A stretch of 64,000 nt of DNA from Pseudodesulfovibrio sp. 5S69 (GCF_037094465.1 NZ_CP146609.1:248001-312000), one strand, 5' to 3'. Numbered from the stretch's first letter, positions 1 to 8,649 are shown. Made by a program: numbers and translations. Notes: a model not told the origin generated them from the sequence alone.

Positions 1-36
1 AAGGGTCCCGAGGACAACACGCCCATCCAGGCCTAA
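1..36 (+). CDS. cydA: C-terminal end of cytochrome bd oxidase subunit I (partial)
   Basis: The first 36 bases are an open frame that ends in TAA at 34-36 and encodes a short tail, KGPEDNTPIQA. The stop lies 25 nt before a cydB start that has its own ribosome site (AAAGGAGA). The identity as cydA is inferred only from the usual cydA-cydB order, since no motif of subunit I is inside the window. Confidence 0.6.
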   Translation, partial: KGPEDNTPIQA

Positions 37-61
37 TCCCAGCGAATAAAGGAGAAAATCT

Positions 62-1111
62 ATGACTACTTTGATGGAAACCGGTTCGCTGCACTACTAC
101 CTGGCGATGATTTGGTTCATCCTCTGGGGCGTGCTCTGGGCCGTCTACTTCATCCTCGACGGCTTCGACCTGGGCGTGGGCACCCTGCTGCCCTTCCTGG
201 CCCGGTCCGAGACCGACAAACGGGCCATCCTCAACGCCACCGGTCCCTTCTGGGACGGCAACGAGGTCTGGCTCATCGCGGCCGGCGGCGTGACCTTCGC
301 CGCCTTCCCCTACGCCTACGCGCAGATGTTCAGCGGCCTGTACCTGGCGCTCATGCTGCTCCTGTTCACCCTGATCGTGCGCGGCGTGTCCTTCGAGTTC
401 CGCTCCAAGGTGGAGAGCGCGGCCTGGAAAAAGGTCTGGGACACCGCCCACGCGGTCTGTTCGTTCCTGCCCGCCCTGCTGCTGGGCGTGGCCTTCGGCA
501 ACATCTTCCAGGGCATCCCCCTGGACGAGACCGGGTTCTCCCAGGCCGGACTGTTCGGTCTGCTCAACCCCTACGGTATCGCGGGCGGCATCCTGTTCGT
601 GACCATCTTCATGATGCACGGGGCCCTGTGGCTGTGCATCCGGACCACCGGCGAGCTCAAGGCGCGGGCCGAGAGCGTGGCCACCAAGCTGTGGCCCGGC
701 GTGGTCGTCCTGACCGTGCTGTTCCTGGCCTACACCGCCATGTCCACGCAGTTGTTCGCCAACTACATGGTCTACCCGATCCTGTTCGTCATCCTGCTCC
801 TGCCCGTGGCCGGGCTGGTGCTCATGCGCACCTACCTCGGCGCCGGCAAGTACTGGATGGCCTGGGCCGCCAGCGGCCTGTACATCGGCGGCACGGCCCT
901 GTTCGGCGTGGTCGGGATCTTCCCGGCGATCATCCCGTCCAACCCCAATCCGGCCAACAGCCTGACCATCATGAACTCCGCGTCGAGCGCCCTGACGCTG
1001 GAGATCATGCTCGTGGTGGCCGTGATCTTCGTGCCCCTGGTCATCGGCTACCAGTCCTGGGTCTACAAGCGGTTCGCCACGGCCATGAGCGAGGACGACC
1101 TGCAATACTAG
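62..1111 (+). CDS. cydB: Cytochrome bd ubiquinol oxidase subunit II
   Basis: This is the second membrane subunit of the quinol oxidase that reduces oxygen to water with low proton yield. In sulfate reducers it is used for oxygen defence. The 349-residue protein is almost entirely hydrophobic, with about eight or nine membrane helices. It carries the typical subunit II stretches FILDGFDLGVG near residue 31, FWDGNEVWL near 63 and RGVSFEFR near 107. The start has AAAGGAGA upstream, and a strong terminator follows at 1140-1175, so the gene probably ends a cydAB unit. Length is slightly below the E. coli protein. Confidence 0.96.
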   Translation: MTTLMETGSLHYYLAMIWFILWGVLWAVYFILDGFDLGVGTLLPFLARSETDKRAILNATGPFWDGNEVWLIAAGGVTFAAFPYAYAQMFSGLYLALMLLLFTLIVRGVSFEFRSKVESAAWKKVWDTAHAVCSFLPALLLGVAFGNIFQGIPLDETGFSQAGLFGLLNPYGIAGGILFVTIFMMHGALWLCIRTTGELKARAESVATKLWPGVVVLTVLFLAYTAMSTQLFANYMVYPILFVILLLPVAGLVLMRTYLGAGKYWMAWAASGLYIGGTALFGVVGIFPAIIPSNPNPANSLTIMNSASSALTLEIMLVVAVIFVPLVIGYQSWVYKRFATAMSEDDLQY

Positions 1112-1139
1112 GGGACCGGCTTCCCCGAATTGAAAAACC

Positions 1140-1175
1140 GCCCGGTCCGGCATCCCGCCGGACCGGGCTTTTTTT
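1140..1175 (+). terminator. Rho-independent terminator after cydB
   Basis: An 11-bp perfect stem (1140-1150 pairing with 1158-1168) with a 7-nt loop is followed directly by seven T residues. It lies 29 nt after the cydB stop. Confidence 0.9.
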
Positions 1176-1459
1176 CGTATTTTCATGGAAAAACAGTTTC
1201 CGGGCCGCTTTCCCCCTTTCCCGGTCCCTCCCGAAGGGCCATGTAACGAAAATCCGGTAGAACAAGGGGGAAAAAATACCGTGCCGGCCCCCGGCAACCC
1301 CCGCCGTGCCTGCCTTTGCGCCGCCAAGCTCCCTTTCTATCTTTTTTACAACCCAAAGCAGTTCTGCTAGGTTGCACCATTCTTTGCACAAATCCTTATG
1401 GCATTGAGGTCGGCCCCATGTGAGCGCCACCTGATAATGCTTTTATATAATTCGTTATC

Positions 1460-1475
1460 CGGCGACCTGTCGCCG
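1460..1475 (+). promoter_or_regulatory. 16-bp palindrome in the leader of dctQM
   Basis: CGGCGAC-CT-GTCGCCG is a perfect inverted repeat 21 nt before the dctQ start, followed by GTTTTTC and then AAGGAAGG. It could be an operator or a short attenuator hairpin. The rest of the 384-nt gap after cydB (1176-1459) holds no gene I can support. It contains AT-rich stretches such as TTTTATATAATT near 1440 that could serve a promoter. Confidence 0.4.
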
Positions 1476-1495
1476 TTTTTCAAGGAAGGATTCCG

Positions 1496-2062
1496 ATGGC
1501 AATTCTGCTCGGCTTAGTGCGAAGCATCGACCGGCTCAACGATTGGGTCGGCAAACTGGCGGGGTACATCTCCCTGCTTATGGTCGTGGTGGTGACCACG
1601 GACGTGATCATGCGATACGCGTTCGATACCACCTTCGTGGCGGTTCAGGAACTGGAATGGCACCTGTTCGGAGCCATGTTCCTGCTCGGCGCAGGCTACA
1701 CCCTGCTCAAGGACGAACACGTGCGCGTGGACGTCATCTACCAACGCCTCAGCCGCAAGGCCCGGGCCTGGATCAATTTTCTCGGCGTGCTCTTCTTCCT
1801 GCTGCCCGGCTGCTTCCTGGTGCTGGCCACCTCCTGGAAGTTCTTCAGCATGTCCCTGGCCATTCACGAGGGGTCGCCCGATCCCGGCGGGCTCCCGGCC
1901 CGCTACGTGCTCAAGGCCTTCATCCTCATCGGCTTCGTCCTGGTCGCCCTGCAGGGCGTGTCCATGGGCATCAAGGCCTTTCTGGAGATCATCGGCAGGC
2001 CGTACGAACCGGCTCCCGGCACCACGGAAAAGGCCGTTCCGGCCAAAGGGGAGGGTGCCTAG
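1496..2062 (+). CDS. TRAP transporter small permease (DctQ type)
   Basis: This is the four-helix small membrane subunit of a tripartite ATP-independent periplasmic transporter, which imports organic or keto acids with sodium. The protein is 188 residues, usual for the family. It has four hydrophobic segments and the typical DctQ pattern around EWHLFGAMFLLGAGYTL near residue 54, followed by DEHVRVDVIY. The ATG has AAGGAAGG upstream. Its TAG stop directly abuts the dctM ATG, so the two are translationally coupled. The matching binding protein is 4 kb away on the other strand (7304-8449). Confidence 0.92.
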   Translation: MAILLGLVRSIDRLNDWVGKLAGYISLLMVVVVTTDVIMRYAFDTTFVAVQELEWHLFGAMFLLGAGYTLLKDEHVRVDVIYQRLSRKARAWINFLGVLFFLLPGCFLVLATSWKFFSMSLAIHEGSPDPGGLPARYVLKAFILIGFVLVALQGVSMGIKAFLEIIGRPYEPAPGTTEKAVPAKGEGA

Positions 2063-3385
2063 ATGATGGAAGCGCTCCCCCTGATCATGTTCGGGGTCCT
2101 GACCCTGCTCCTGATGATCGGCTTTCCCGTGGCCTTCACCCTGCTCGGCACCTCCCTGGTCTTCGGCATCATCCGCTTCGGCTGGGACTTCTTCAACCTG
2201 CTGCCCATGCGCATCTGGGGCACCATGACCAACCAGACCCTGTTGGCCGTGCCCCTGTTCATCTTCATGGGCGTCATGCTCGAACGATCAGGACTGGCCG
2301 AAGACCTGCTCGAGACCATGGCCCTGCTCTTCGGGCGCATGTGCGGCGGCTTGGCCGTGTCCGTGGTCATCGTGGGCATGCTGCTCGGCGCGTCCACCGG
2401 TATCGTCGGAGCCACCGTGGTGACCATGGGACTCATCTCCCTGCCGACCATGCTCCGGCGCGGCTACCAGACCGAACTGGCCACGGGCGTGATCTCGGCC
2501 TCGGGCACGCTCGGGCAGATCATCCCGCCGTCCATCGTGCTCGTGCTGCTCGGCGACATCATCGGCGTGTCCGTGGGCGACCTGTTCATGGGTGCGGTCA
2601 TCCCGGGCATGCTTCTGGTCGGCCTGTACTGCCTCTACATCATCGTCTACTCGCACTTCAACAAGACCTGCGCCCCGACCATTCCGGATGAGGAATGGAA
2701 CGAGATCCTGGCCGCCGGGCTGTGGAAGCGGGTCTTCAAGGCCCTGGTGCCCCCGCTGCTGCTCATGACCTGCGTGCTCGGCTCCATCTTCGCGGGCGTG
2801 GCCTCGCCCACCGAGGCGGCTGCCGTGGGCGCGTCCGGCGCGATGCTCCTGTCCATGGTCAACCGGCGGTTCACCTTCGAGCGCCTGCGCGAGACCATGA
2901 TGACCACCACGGTGCTGACCTCCATGGTCTTCATCATCCTGGTGGGCGCGAGCGCCTTCGGCCTGGTCTTCCGAGGGCTGGGCGGCGACCACGTCATCCG
3001 CGACTACATCACCCACCTGGCCTTCGGGAAATGGACCGTGATGCTCATCGTCATGACGATCATCTTCGTCATCGGCTTCTTCCTGGACTTCATCGAGATC
3101 ACCTTCATCCACATCCCGGTGCTGGCCCCGATCATGCACGATTTCGGCTTCAACCCCCTGTGGTTCGCCATCCTGTTCGCCATCAACCTGCAGACCTCGT
3201 TCATGACCCCGCCGTTCGGCTTCTCGCTCTTCTTCCTCAAGGGCGTGGCCCCGCCGTACGTGCGCACCGGGCAGATATACAAGGGCATCATCCCCTTTGT
3301 CCTGCTCCAGCTCTTCGGCATGGGCCTGGTCATCATCTTCCCCGAATTGGCCACATGGCTCCCTTCAGTGGTCTTCGGCGACTAA
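2063..3385 (+). CDS. TRAP transporter large permease (DctM type)
   Basis: This is the large translocation subunit of a TRAP transporter, with about 12 membrane helices. The 440-residue protein shows family landmarks: VPLFIFMG near residue 65, SASGTLGQIIPPSI near 148 and the C-terminal LQTSFMTPPFGFSLFF near 378. It starts on the base after the dctQ stop, and a good terminator follows at 3402-3431. Substrate cannot be read from the permease; the TakP-like binding protein nearby suggests 2-oxo acids if the two work together. Confidence 0.95.
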   Translation: MMEALPLIMFGVLTLLLMIGFPVAFTLLGTSLVFGIIRFGWDFFNLLPMRIWGTMTNQTLLAVPLFIFMGVMLERSGLAEDLLETMALLFGRMCGGLAVSVVIVGMLLGASTGIVGATVVTMGLISLPTMLRRGYQTELATGVISASGTLGQIIPPSIVLVLLGDIIGVSVGDLFMGAVIPGMLLVGLYCLYIIVYSHFNKTCAPTIPDEEWNEILAAGLWKRVFKALVPPLLLMTCVLGSIFAGVASPTEAAAVGASGAMLLSMVNRRFTFERLRETMMTTTVLTSMVFIILVGASAFGLVFRGLGGDHVIRDYITHLAFGKWTVMLIVMTIIFVIGFFLDFIEITFIHIPVLAPIMHDFGFNPLWFAILFAINLQTSFMTPPFGFSLFFLKGVAPPYVRTGQIYKGIIPFVLLQLFGMGLVIIFPELATWLPSVVFGD

Positions 3386-3401
3386 CCGGACCGAAACCCG
3401 A

Positions 3402-3431
3402 GCCCCTGTCCCCTGCGGACAGGGGCTTTTT
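3402..3431 (+). terminator. Rho-independent terminator after dctM
   Basis: A 10-bp perfect stem (3402-3411 with 3417-3426) and a 5-nt loop are followed by five T residues, 16 nt after the dctM stop. Confidence 0.88.
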
Positions 3432-3479
3432 CATCCGCCCCGACATCTGCTCCCCCCGTCACGCATCAATATAAACAAC

Positions 3480-3494
3480 TGTTTACATTAAACA
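3480..3494 (+). promoter_or_regulatory. Palindrome upstream of bioDA, possible biotin operator
   Basis: TGTTTA-CAT-TAAACA is a perfect 6+3+6 inverted repeat in an AT-rich patch about 90 nt before the bioDA start. BirA operators in other bacteria use GTTTACA-like half sites with a much longer spacer, so the resemblance is only partial. I see no good -35/-10 pair with certainty. Confidence 0.4.
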
Positions 3495-3585
3495 CTTACT
3501 GCCCGGCTTGCCCTCCGAGGCCGGGCGGTGTAAGGTTGCGCCCCTGCGCCGGGAGCCGCTTTCCGGTACGCAACCACCATCTCCC

Positions 3586-5574
3586 ATGAACGGATACTTC
3601 ATCACCGGCACCGACACCGACGTCGGCAAAACACTGGCCACCGCCGCCCTGCTGCGGGCGCTGCTGGACGCCGGACACCGGGCCGTGGCCCTGAAGCCGG
3701 TCCAGACGGGCTGCCCCGAGCGGGACGGACGCCTCATGGCCGAAGACCCGGCGGTCTACGCCCGGTTCGCCGAACCGTACTTCCCGGACGGCTACCCCGA
3801 GGCGTGCTGCCGCAAGTTCATCCCGGCCTGCTCCCCGCACCTGGCCGCCGCCATGGCCGGTGAAACCCTGGATGTCGACGAACTCGCCGCCGGGCTCGAA
3901 GCCCTGGCCCGCGGCTACGGCGCCGTGCTCGTGGAGGGAGCGGGCGGCTGCGCCGTGCCGTTGGGGAACGGGCGGACCATGCTCGACCTGATGCAACGGC
4001 TCGACCTGCCGGTCATCGTGGTCGCGGACAACAGGCTGGGCGCGGTCAACCATGCGCTCATGACCGTGGAGATTCTCCGCGGACGCGGCCTGGACGTGGC
4101 CGGCGTGATCATGACCAACACCACGGCCCCGTCCGGCAAAGACGAGGCACTGCGCCGGGACAACGTCATGGCCATCGCCGAGCTGGGCGGCGCGCCCATC
4201 CTGGCCGACATCCCCTACACCCCCGGCGCTCCCGTGGCCGAAATCACGGCCCACGCGGCCCGCGCCCTGGACTGCCTGCCCCGCCCCCGGCCCGTGGACG
4301 AAGGACTCGATTTCGACCGGGACCACATCTGGCATCCCTACACCTCGGCCCTGGCCCCCCTGCCCGTGAACAAGGTCCGCAGCGCACACGGCGCGCGCAT
4401 TGTCCTGGACGACGGCCGCGAGCTGGTCGACGGCATGGCCTCCTGGTGGTGCGCCATCCACGGCTACGCCCGCCCGGAGCTGCTACGGGCCGCCCGCGCC
4501 CAACTGGGCCGCATGCCCCACGTCATGTTCGGCGGGCTGACCCACGACCCGGCCATCGGGTTGTGCCGCGACCTCCTGGACATGGCCCCGGACAGCCTGG
4601 AACACGTCTTTCTGGCCGATTCCGGCTCGGTGAGCGTGGAGGCGGCCATCAAGATGGCGCTCCAATACATGCAGGCCAAGGGACAGACCGGACGCACCAG
4701 GCTGTTCACCGTGCGCGGCGGGTACCATGGCGATACCTGCGGGGCCATGTCCGTGTGCGACCCGGACAACGGCATGCACCACCTTTTTTCCGGACTCCTG
4801 CCCCAACAGATTTTCGCGCCCGTGCCGGACTGCCCGTTCCACGAGCCGTTCGACCCCGAGTGCTTTCGGGAGACGGAACGCCTCTTCCGCGAACGGCAGT
4901 CCGAGATCGCGGCCGTCATCGTGGAGCCCATCGTCCAGGGGGCGGGCGGCATGCGCTTCTACCACCCGGAATACCTGCGCCGGTTGCGCACCCTGGCCGA
5001 CGAGCACGGGGTGCTGCTCATCCTGGACGAGATCGCCACCGGGTTCGGCCGGACCGGCAAATTGTTCGCCTGCGAGTGGAGCGGCGTGACCCCGGACATC
5101 CTGTGCGTGGGCAAGGCCCTGACCGGCGGGACCATGACCCTGGCCGCCGTACTGGCCACCGGGAACGTGGCCCGGACCATTTCGTCGGGCGGCGGCGTGT
5201 TCATGCACGGCCCGACCTTCATGGGCAACCCCCTGGCCTGCGCCGTGGCCCGGGCCAGCCTGGGCATACTCAAAAAAACGGACTGGCAGGCACGGGTCCG
5301 CGCCGTGGAAGAGCGGCTTGCGGAAAGCTTCGGCCCGTGCCGCGAGCTGCCGGGCGTGGCCGACGTCCGGGTCCTCGGGGCCATCGGCGTGGTCGAGATG
5401 GAAAACCCGGTCAACGTGCCGGGTCTGCAAGCATTTTTCGTGGACCACGGCGTGTGGCTGCGGCCCTTCGGCAGACTGATCTACGCCATGCCGCCGTACA
5501 TCATCAACCGGGACGAGACGGCCCGCCTGGGCGCGGCCGTGCACGACGCCATCACGGCCCGCGCCCACCTGTAA
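3586..5574 (+). CDS. bioDA: Fused dethiobiotin synthetase / DAPA aminotransferase (BioD-BioA)
   Basis: One continuous frame of 662 residues joins two consecutive biotin enzymes. Residues 1 to about 230 are BioD (DAPA + CO2 + ATP to dethiobiotin): P-loop GTDTDVGKT at residues 6-14, then VEGAGGCAVPL. Residues from about 240 are BioA (KAPA to DAPA, PLP-dependent): DHIWHPYTS, SWWCAIHGYARPEL, LDEIATGFGRTG and the PLP-lysine region VGKALTGG. The order is the reverse of the reaction order. The ATG at 3586 is chosen because BioD normally begins a few residues before the P-loop; an in-frame start at 3508 is less likely. No clear ribosome site is visible. A transporter follows after 10 nt. Confidence 0.93.
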   Translation: MNGYFITGTDTDVGKTLATAALLRALLDAGHRAVALKPVQTGCPERDGRLMAEDPAVYARFAEPYFPDGYPEACCRKFIPACSPHLAAAMAGETLDVDELAAGLEALARGYGAVLVEGAGGCAVPLGNGRTMLDLMQRLDLPVIVVADNRLGAVNHALMTVEILRGRGLDVAGVIMTNTTAPSGKDEALRRDNVMAIAELGGAPILADIPYTPGAPVAEITAHAARALDCLPRPRPVDEGLDFDRDHIWHPYTSALAPLPVNKVRSAHGARIVLDDGRELVDGMASWWCAIHGYARPELLRAARAQLGRMPHVMFGGLTHDPAIGLCRDLLDMAPDSLEHVFLADSGSVSVEAAIKMALQYMQAKGQTGRTRLFTVRGGYHGDTCGAMSVCDPDNGMHHLFSGLLPQQIFAPVPDCPFHEPFDPECFRETERLFRERQSEIAAVIVEPIVQGAGGMRFYHPEYLRRLRTLADEHGVLLILDEIATGFGRTGKLFACEWSGVTPDILCVGKALTGGTMTLAAVLATGNVARTISSGGGVFMHGPTFMGNPLACAVARASLGILKKTDWQARVRAVEERLAESFGPCRELPGVADVRVLGAIGVVEMENPVNVPGLQAFFVDHGVWLRPFGRLIYAMPPYIINRDETARLGAAVHDAITARAHL

Positions 5575-5584
5575 GGAGACCGCC

Positions 5585-6916
5585 ATGACCCTGCTCGCCC
5601 TCTACTTCGCCCTGTTCATCGGGATGGGCATATACGAATACGCCAAGCGCAAGGACTTCGAGGACTTCGCGGTGGCCGGACGGCATCGCGGCGCGGGCGT
5701 GGTCGGGGTGTCCATCGTGGCCTCCTGCGTGGGCGCGTCGGCGACCATCGGCATGACCGGCCTGGCATTTTCCGCCGGAACGCCCGCCTTCTGGTGGCTC
5801 GGCTCGGGCACGGCCGGGCTGCTCGTGCTCGGCTCCCTGCTGGCGGTCAAGGTGCGCCGGAGCGGGGTCTGCACCCTGCCCGACATGGCCGAGAAGTTCA
5901 TCTCGCCCGCCACGCGCAGGCTGACCGCCCTGATCATCGTCCCGGCCTGGGCCTCGATCCTGGCCGCCCAGTACATCGCCGCGGCCAAGGCGGCCACCGC
6001 CCTGTCCGGCATGGACCATTCCACGGCGCTGGTGGCCTGCGCCGCGGCCATCACCGCCTACACCCTGCTCGGCGGCCAGAACTCGATCATGAAGAGCGAT
6101 GTGGTCCAGTACGGCCTGGTCGCGGCCGGGCTCGGCCTGGCCCTGTACTACACGGCCACGGCCTCACCGATCTCCCTGGACGCGGTGGACCTGCAGTGGA
6201 CCAACGAGGTGTTCCCGCTGTCCAAGTGGACCTATTTCATGCTCATCGTGGGCGGCAGCTACGTGGTCTGCCCCATGCTCTTCGGGCGGCTCTTCTCCGC
6301 CCGCACCGAAAGGCAGGCCAAGCGGGGGGCGTTGTTCGGCAGCCTCGGCATCGCCCTGTCCGCCGTGCTCATCGTCTGCATCGGCCTGTACGCCCGCGGC
6401 CTGGCCCCGGCCGGGACGGACGCGGACTCCATCCTGACCCAGGTCGTGCCCTCGGTCATGCCCGCCTGGGCCGGGACCGCCCTGCTCTTCGCCCTGCTCT
6501 CGGCCATCGTCTCCTCGGCCGATTCCTGCCTGATCACCGCGGCCACCATCCTGGAACACGACCTCATCGGCGGCAAAAGCACGGCCCGCTGCCGCCTGCT
6601 CATGCTCGGCATCGGCCTGGGCGCGCTGGTGGTTGCCAAATCCGGCGGCACCATCCTGTCCCTGCTCCTGGCGGCCAACGACATCTACGTCTGCGGCGTG
6701 GTTGCCCCCATGTTCGTGGCCATCCTGGCCTGGGGCAAACGGGCGATCAACCCGCGCACCATGCTCCTGGCCATGCTCGCCGGAGGTACGCTGGGCATCG
6801 CCGCCGCCTGGACCGGCCTCAAACTCTTCAGCTTCGCCGGAGTCGGCATCTCCCTCGCCCTCTCCGCCGCCGCCCTCCTCCCCCAACAAACCCCGGCCAA
6901 GGCCGAGGGAGCCTAA
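5585..6916 (+). CDS. Sodium:solute symporter family protein
   Basis: This is a polytopic membrane protein of 443 residues in the SSS family, with about 12-13 helices. The N-terminal region shows the family pattern FAVAGRHRGAGVVGVSIVAS then GASATIGMTGLAF near residue 54, and later AQYIAAAKAATAL. It starts 10 nt after bioDA behind GGAGACC, so it is very likely co-transcribed and may carry a substrate connected with biotin synthesis. That role is inference; the family also transports pantothenate, proline, sugars and short acids. Confidence 0.88.
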   Translation: MTLLALYFALFIGMGIYEYAKRKDFEDFAVAGRHRGAGVVGVSIVASCVGASATIGMTGLAFSAGTPAFWWLGSGTAGLLVLGSLLAVKVRRSGVCTLPDMAEKFISPATRRLTALIIVPAWASILAAQYIAAAKAATALSGMDHSTALVACAAAITAYTLLGGQNSIMKSDVVQYGLVAAGLGLALYYTATASPISLDAVDLQWTNEVFPLSKWTYFMLIVGGSYVVCPMLFGRLFSARTERQAKRGALFGSLGIALSAVLIVCIGLYARGLAPAGTDADSILTQVVPSVMPAWAGTALLFALLSAIVSSADSCLITAATILEHDLIGGKSTARCRLLMLGIGLGALVVAKSGGTILSLLLAANDIYVCGVVAPMFVAILAWGKRAINPRTMLLAMLAGGTLGIAAAWTGLKLFSFAGVGISLALSAAALLPQQTPAKAEGA

Positions 6917-6963
6917 GCCCTCCCTGACGTTGCGTCAGCAACGTCCCCACCCCACACTCCCAA

Positions 6964-7058
6964 GCGGCACCAGCGCAGCGCCGTGCCGCCAGCATCAAAG
7001 TCAAAGCCCCACACGGCCCACACCTCCCCCTGCGGCACCAGCGCAGCGCCGTGCCGCC
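6964..7058. repeat. Direct repeat of a 27-bp GC-rich hairpin
   Basis: The same 27 bases, starting GCGGCACCAGCGCAGC, occur at 6964-6990 and 7032-7058, a 68-bp period. Each unit can fold on itself (GCGGCAC with GTGCCGC). They lie between two convergent genes and do not encode anything I can support. Confidence 0.75.
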
Positions 7059-7100
7059 CGCACCGCCCTCCGCGCCCGCACGCCCCCCTCGCCGCACCGA

Positions 7101-7221
7101 GGCTTTGGAGGGTGGTGGAGATGTGCATTTTTCGAGGGAGCGGCCGACCGCAGCGTAGTCTTCCTACGTGAGGATCGGACGTTGCCTCGAAAAATACGCA
7201 GATCCGCCGCCATCCGAAGCC
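7101..7221 (+). repeat. Solo copy of intergenic hairpin repeat, module 2 (copy A)
   Basis: This shares its flanks (GGCTTT.GAG.GTGG on the left, GAAGCCGG on the right) and its internal loop motifs (ACCGCAG.GTA and TGAGGAT) with copies at 9155-9273 and 25701-25823. Here the outer stem is 7128-7137 with 7185-7194 and the inner stem is CGTAG 7154-7158 with CTACG 7164-7168. Together with the direct repeat and a terminator it fills the 387-nt gap between convergent genes. Confidence 0.75.
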
Positions 7222-7241
7222 GGCACTCCGGCGCGAGGCGC

Positions 7242-7280
7242 AAAAAAAGGCGCGGCCACCCGAAGGGGCAGCCGCGCCTT
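7242..7280 (-). terminator. Rho-independent terminator for dctP
   Basis: On the minus strand a 10-bp stem (7271-7280 with 7247-7256) is followed by a run of T (complement of the A run 7242-7248). It lies 24 nt after the dctP stop. Confidence 0.88.
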
Positions 7281-7303
7281 GTTTTTGCGCCGACGCGCCG
7301 GAC

Positions 7304-8449
7304 TTACACGCCGATGGACATGGTGTCGAAGTAGGTGCGCGAGGAGACGTCGGCCCAGGAGCCCCACTGCTTCTGGAACTCGTTGAAGCCCTTGGCGACC
7401 TTGGTGGCCATAGGCGACTTGGCGGCCTCTTCGGCGACCACTTCGCGGGCCAGGACGCGGAGGTCGGCCAGAATCTCGGGGGAGAGCTTGCGGACCTCGA
7501 CGTGGTGCTTCTCGACCAGCTCCTTGAGGGCCGCGCCGTTCTGGGCCTCGAAGTCGCACAGGGCCTGCATGTTGGTCTGCGCCGCGGCGGCCTCGCAGAT
7601 GGCCTTGAGGTCCGAGGGCAGGGCGTTGAACTTGTCCCTGTTGAACATGACGTCGAGGCAACTGCCGCCTTCGTGCCAGCCCGGAGTGTAGTAGTACTTG
7701 GCGGCCTGGTAGAAGCCCATGCGCAGGTCGTGCATGGGGCCGACCCACTCGGTGGCGTCGATGACGCCGCGCTCAAGCGAAGTGAAGATCTCACCGCCGG
7801 GCAGGAGCACGACCGTACCGCCCGCGCGGGCGATGACCTTGCCGCCCAGGCCGGGGATGCGCATCTTGAGGCCCTTGAAATCGTCGATGGAGTTGATCTC
7901 GCGGTTGAACCAGCCCGCCATCTGCACGCCGGTGTTGCCCATGGGGCGGCCGATCAGGTTGAACTGTCCGTAGACCTCGTCCCACAGGTCCAGGCCGCCG
8001 CCGGAGTAGAACCAGGAGTTCAGGCCCTGGGCGTTCAGGCCGAAGGGCACGGCGGAAAACCACTGGCACGCCGGGTCCTTGCCCGCCCAATAGTAGGGGG
8101 AGCCGGAGCCGCACTCGACGGTGCCCTGGGACACGGCGTCGAACACGCCCAGGCCGGGCACCAACTCGTTGGCCGCGTAGACGTCGATCTTCATGCGGCC
8201 GCCGCTCATGACCTCGATCCGCTTGGCCAGGTCCTCGGAGCCGGTCTGCAGGATGGGGTACTTGGGCGGCCAGGTGGTGACCATCTTCCAATGCACGGTC
8301 TTGCCGACCTGGGCCGGAGCCGCGGCCTGGCCCGCCTCGGCCTTGGGGCCCTCGGCTTTCTTGGTGTCGTCGTTGCAGGCCGCCAGCAGGGCGGTGCCGC
8401 CCGCAAGACCGGCGATGGCCGCCTTGCTCAAAAAGTCACGTCGCTTCAT
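7304..8449 (-). CDS. TRAP transporter solute-binding protein (DctP/TakP-like)
   Basis: This is the periplasmic receptor of a TRAP transporter, 381 residues. It begins MKRRDFLSKAAIAGLAGG, a twin-arginine-like signal, and then LLAAC, a lipobox-like cysteine near residue 26. So it is exported by Tat and possibly lipidated. The mature part shows TakP-type sequence: MSGGRMKIDVYAANELVPG, MRIPGLGGKV, LERGVIDATEWVGP and YYTPGWHEGG. TakP homologues bind pyruvate and other 2-oxo acids. The start at 8449 is set by GGAGGAAAG immediately upstream; the longer open frame lacks support. Its permeases are probably 1496-3385. Confidence 0.93.
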   Translation of the reverse strand: MKRRDFLSKAAIAGLAGGTALLAACNDDTKKAEGPKAEAGQAAAPAQVGKTVHWKMVTTWPPKYPILQTGSEDLAKRIEVMSGGRMKIDVYAANELVPGLGVFDAVSQGTVECGSGSPYYWAGKDPACQWFSAVPFGLNAQGLNSWFYSGGGLDLWDEVYGQFNLIGRPMGNTGVQMAGWFNREINSIDDFKGLKMRIPGLGGKVIARAGGTVVLLPGGEIFTSLERGVIDATEWVGPMHDLRMGFYQAAKYYYTPGWHEGGSCLDVMFNRDKFNALPSDLKAICEAAAAQTNMQALCDFEAQNGAALKELVEKHHVEVRKLSPEILADLRVLAREVVAEEAAKSPMATKVAKGFNEFQKQWGSWADVSSRTYFDTMSIGV

Positions 8450-8620
8450 CTTTCCTCCGATATGGAAACATTGTATCGGCCGTCCATGGGCCGCATCTAG
8501 TGGTATAGCGGAAGAAAACGTGCATGATTTCAGCAGCAATTGCAAGCCGTCCGGCCCGGCCCGCCGCCATTTTCCGGCCTCTGCCGCCCTTGATCCCCAC
8601 CTACTTTTGTTTTATTAATA

Positions 8621-8649
8621 TTGACATTGTCGCTCGATTTACAGAAAAT
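8621..8649 (+). promoter_or_regulatory. Possible umuD promoter with short palindrome
   Basis: TTGACA (8621-8626) is followed after 17 nt by GAAAAT (8644-8649), which matches four of six -10 positions. GACA-T-TGTC (8623-8631) overlaps the -35 box and could be a repressor site, for example of LexA, but the LexA motif of this organism is not known to me. Confidence 0.3.

Noticed and set aside
8623..8631. GACA-T-TGTC as a LexA box
   Set aside because: The match is short and not a known LexA consensus; it is kept only as part of a low-confidence promoter entry.
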